A stretch of DNA of 7,349 bases from Pseudomonadota bacterium. Its GTDB lineage: Bacteria > Pseudomonadota > Gammaproteobacteria > Acidithiobacillales > Acidithiobacillaceae. The notes beneath the pieces were generated by a model. It searched no databases, was not told the origin of the DNA, and saw nothing but the letters and a program-made list of their open reading frames with translations. How positions within the stretch are numbered: the stretch's first letter is position 1; every line of letters begins with the position of its first letter. Shown one piece after another: positions 5,927 to 7,349 of this stretch. A program made the translations under genes and the position numbers. The DNA lies in assembly GCA_021827445.1 (NCBI GenBank), contig JAKAVW010000152.1:1-7349 (forward strand), read 5' to 3'.

Positions 5927-6797
5927 GTTAGCGCGTGCGAAACATTCGCGTTTGGAAAATGCCATCTATAAGGGCTCAAGCGTGGCTCTCCTTACCCAGC
6001 ACGGCAAGGAGAAAGTTATTGCCCCTATACTGGCCGCCGCCATTGGTTGCGAAGTTGCACTGGTAACGGGGTTTGACACGGACCAACTGGGTACCTTTAC
6101 CCGCGACATCCCCCGTGCCGGCACCCAGATTGAGGCGGCGCGGAAAAAGGCACGTATCGGCATGGATCTCGCAAACTTGCCCCTGGGGCTTGCTAGCGAA
6201 GGCAGTTTTGGACCAGACCCGTTCATCGGGATGTTTTCTTCGAACGTAGAAATGATCGTGTGGATCGACGATATACTCGAGATCGAAGTGGTGGGTGTTG
6301 CCTCGGGTAGAACCAACTTCTCTCATCTGCTCACTGCCAACTGGGAGCAGGCCGAGGCATTCGCCCGTGCGACATCTTTTCCCGAACACGGGATGGTAGT
6401 GCGCCCGCGCCATGAGGACGACTCCCGCGTTCGCAAAGGGGTTGCCGACTGGGAATCGCTGCGTGAGGCCTTTTTCTGGGCCTGCGGCGAGGCGGACAAC
6501 GGCTGTGCCTTCCTGGAAACCGACGTGCGTGCGCATATGAACCCCATGCGCATGGAGATTATTGCTTCGGCTACCCGAGATCTCGCACACAAGCTTTGCA
6601 CCCCATGCCCGATCTGCAACACGCCCGGCTTCCAGATCGTGGAGCGCGTTCCCGGCTTGCCTTGTGAGGATTGTGGCTCCCCGACCCGTGACACCCGGGC
6701 GGATATCCACCGTTGCGCCAGGTGTGGCCATCAGGTCGCGCTGGAACGCCCGGAGAAGGCCGCTCCAGCGGGCCACTGCGACTGGTGCAATCCGTGA
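5919..6797 (+). CDS. DUF6671 family protein with two C-terminal zinc-ribbon-like CxxC sets
   Basis: ATG 5919 is preceded by AGAGGA with 7 nt spacing; the in-frame GTG 5895 lacks a good site, so the 292-residue form is chosen. The N-terminal domain (about residues 15-215) carries the motifs I associate with DUF6671: GFDTDQLGTF at 51, IPRAGTQIEAARKKARIGMD at 64, and GLASEGSFGPDP at 90. The acidic residues and the GTF/SEGSFGP motifs suggest a binding or catalytic pocket. The C-terminus has four cysteine pairs: C230/C233, C249/C252 with GLPCEDCGSPT, C266/C269 (CARCGH) and C287/C290. These fit two zinc-binding knuckles. There are no membrane spans or signal peptide, so it should be cytoplasmic. 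The function of the family is not known to me. It is intact, unlike dabA just upstream, and lies 56 nt before the next gene on the same strand. Confidence 0.8.
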   Translation: MRELARAKHSRLENAIYKGSSVALLTQHGKEKVIAPILAAAIGCEVALVTGFDTDQLGTFTRDIPRAGTQIEAARKKARIGMDLANLPLGLASEGSFGPDPFIGMFSSNVEMIVWIDDILEIEVVGVASGRTNFSHLLTANWEQAEAFARATSFPEHGMVVRPRHEDDSRVRKGVADWESLREAFFWACGEADNGCAFLETDVRAHMNPMRMEIIASATRDLAHKLCTPCPICNTPGFQIVERVPGLPCEDCGSPTRDTRADIHRCARCGHQVALERPEKAAPAGHCDWCNP

Positions 6798-6853
6798 ATC
6801 CGAAGCGGCGCGGCAGCCATGTGACGGCAACCAGCATTGAGGAGTATCCCATC

Positions 6854-7349
6854 ATGACAACGATTTCCGGGGAGGTGCAGGATGTTATGGTAACACGCCT
6901 GTTTCTTTTTGTTAGGAGAACGGACGACCTTGCCAGCGCTTGCCAACAGGTCGAGGAATTTCTCGCGTTTTGTCGCATTCGCCAAAGCGATTCATTCGCC
7001 AATGAACGTTTCTTGGGCGTCTGGGTGGATGAGCACACAGTCACCAGTCTTCCTCAAGAGTGGGTACGGCCATTGTCCGCCACTCAGACCCTTCTTCTGA
7101 CAATGCGGGAGATTTTTGCGTTGTGGGGTATCTGGTCAGTAGCCTCGATTGAGGCGGTATGTCTGGAGACCAATGAGAGGATGGTGCTTACCCACAACCT
7201 ACTGCTTGATGCGCTGATTGCGCTTACGCCGGGAGACACCGGAACCGTTGGTGTTTATTCACCGGTCTTCGCGCGTGGCACACCAATGGAACAAGTGCAT
7301 GCAGAGATCAAAGAGCTGAATATTCTGTATCCGCTTCGGATCGCAGCCC
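6854..7349 (+). CDS. Unrecognised soluble protein, N-terminal 165 residues (cut by right edge)
   Basis: ATG 6854 follows TTGAGGAG with 9 nt spacing and the frame stays open for 165 codons to the window end. In-frame ATG 6887 is a weaker alternative. The product starts MTTISGEVQDVMVTRLFLFV and looks soluble, with no signal peptide and no clear membrane span. The stretch LLLTMREIFALWGIWSVASI is amphipathic rather than a membrane helix. Alternating hydrophobic strands and helices (RLFLFVRR, FLGVWVDE, LTPGDTGTVGVYSP) suggest an alpha/beta fold. I do not recognise a family. It follows the DUF6671 gene with a 56-nt gap and no visible terminator, so the two are probably cotranscribed. Base composition is slightly more AT-rich than in the DUF6671 gene. 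Confidence 0.75.
   Translation, partial: MTTISGEVQDVMVTRLFLFVRRTDDLASACQQVEEFLAFCRIRQSDSFANERFLGVWVDEHTVTSLPQEWVRPLSATQTLLLTMREIFALWGIWSVASIEAVCLETNERMVLTHNLLLDALIALTPGDTGTVGVYSPVFARGTPMEQVHAEIKELNILYPLRIAA

Noticed and set aside
5976..6830. 284-codon minus-strand open frame opposite the DUF6671 gene
   Set aside because: It is fully antisense to a well-supported gene, its product has no family features, and it lacks a convincing ribosome site. It is a shadow of GC-rich codon use.

Overview
The window looks like an accessory, IS-scarred stretch of a chemolithoautotrophic proteobacterium, perhaps Acidithiobacillus-like. That guess rests on two DabB-type inorganic-carbon transporter genes, moderate-to-high GC coding DNA and several proteobacterial IS remnants; no taxonomic marker gene is present.

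Layout. (1) 1-335, minus strand: the first 111 codons of a DabB-like membrane protein, running off the left edge, with an AT-rich upstream region that holds a perfect 7-bp inverted repeat. (2) 539-1344, minus strand: small decayed genes, namely a short wHTH-like remnant, a frameshifted wHTH-like gene and a frameshifted gene with a signal-peptide-like start. (3) 1513-2786: an IS graveyard. It holds the 3' part of an ISAs1-type transposase cut at 2340/2341 by the end of an IS21-type element, a frameshifted 3' remnant of istB, and a short fragment resembling an IS110 transposase tail. (4) 2914-5830, plus strand: a second dab locus. dabB is open but appears to lack an internal block around the usual TM6-7 region. 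dabA is a pseudogene with two +1 G shifts in G-runs, and its homology stops exactly at the zinc-site Cys-x-Asp motif. (5) 5840-7349, plus strand: a possible 28-residue membrane peptide, an intact DUF6671 protein with four CxxC pairs, and an unrecognised protein running off the right edge.

How it fits together. DabB (proton-conducting membrane subunit) and DabA (zinc, carbonic-anhydrase-like cytoplasmic subunit) together form an energy-coupled inorganic carbon uptake system. The window holds two divergent dabB copies about 2.8 kb apart. The right-hand dabAB pair seems broken in both subunits, while the left-hand copy is open as far as it is visible. The simplest reading is a duplicated or rearranged carbon-uptake region in which one copy decayed under IS activity. 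The DUF6671 gene and its unknown neighbour downstream are intact and are the best candidates for something undescribed here.
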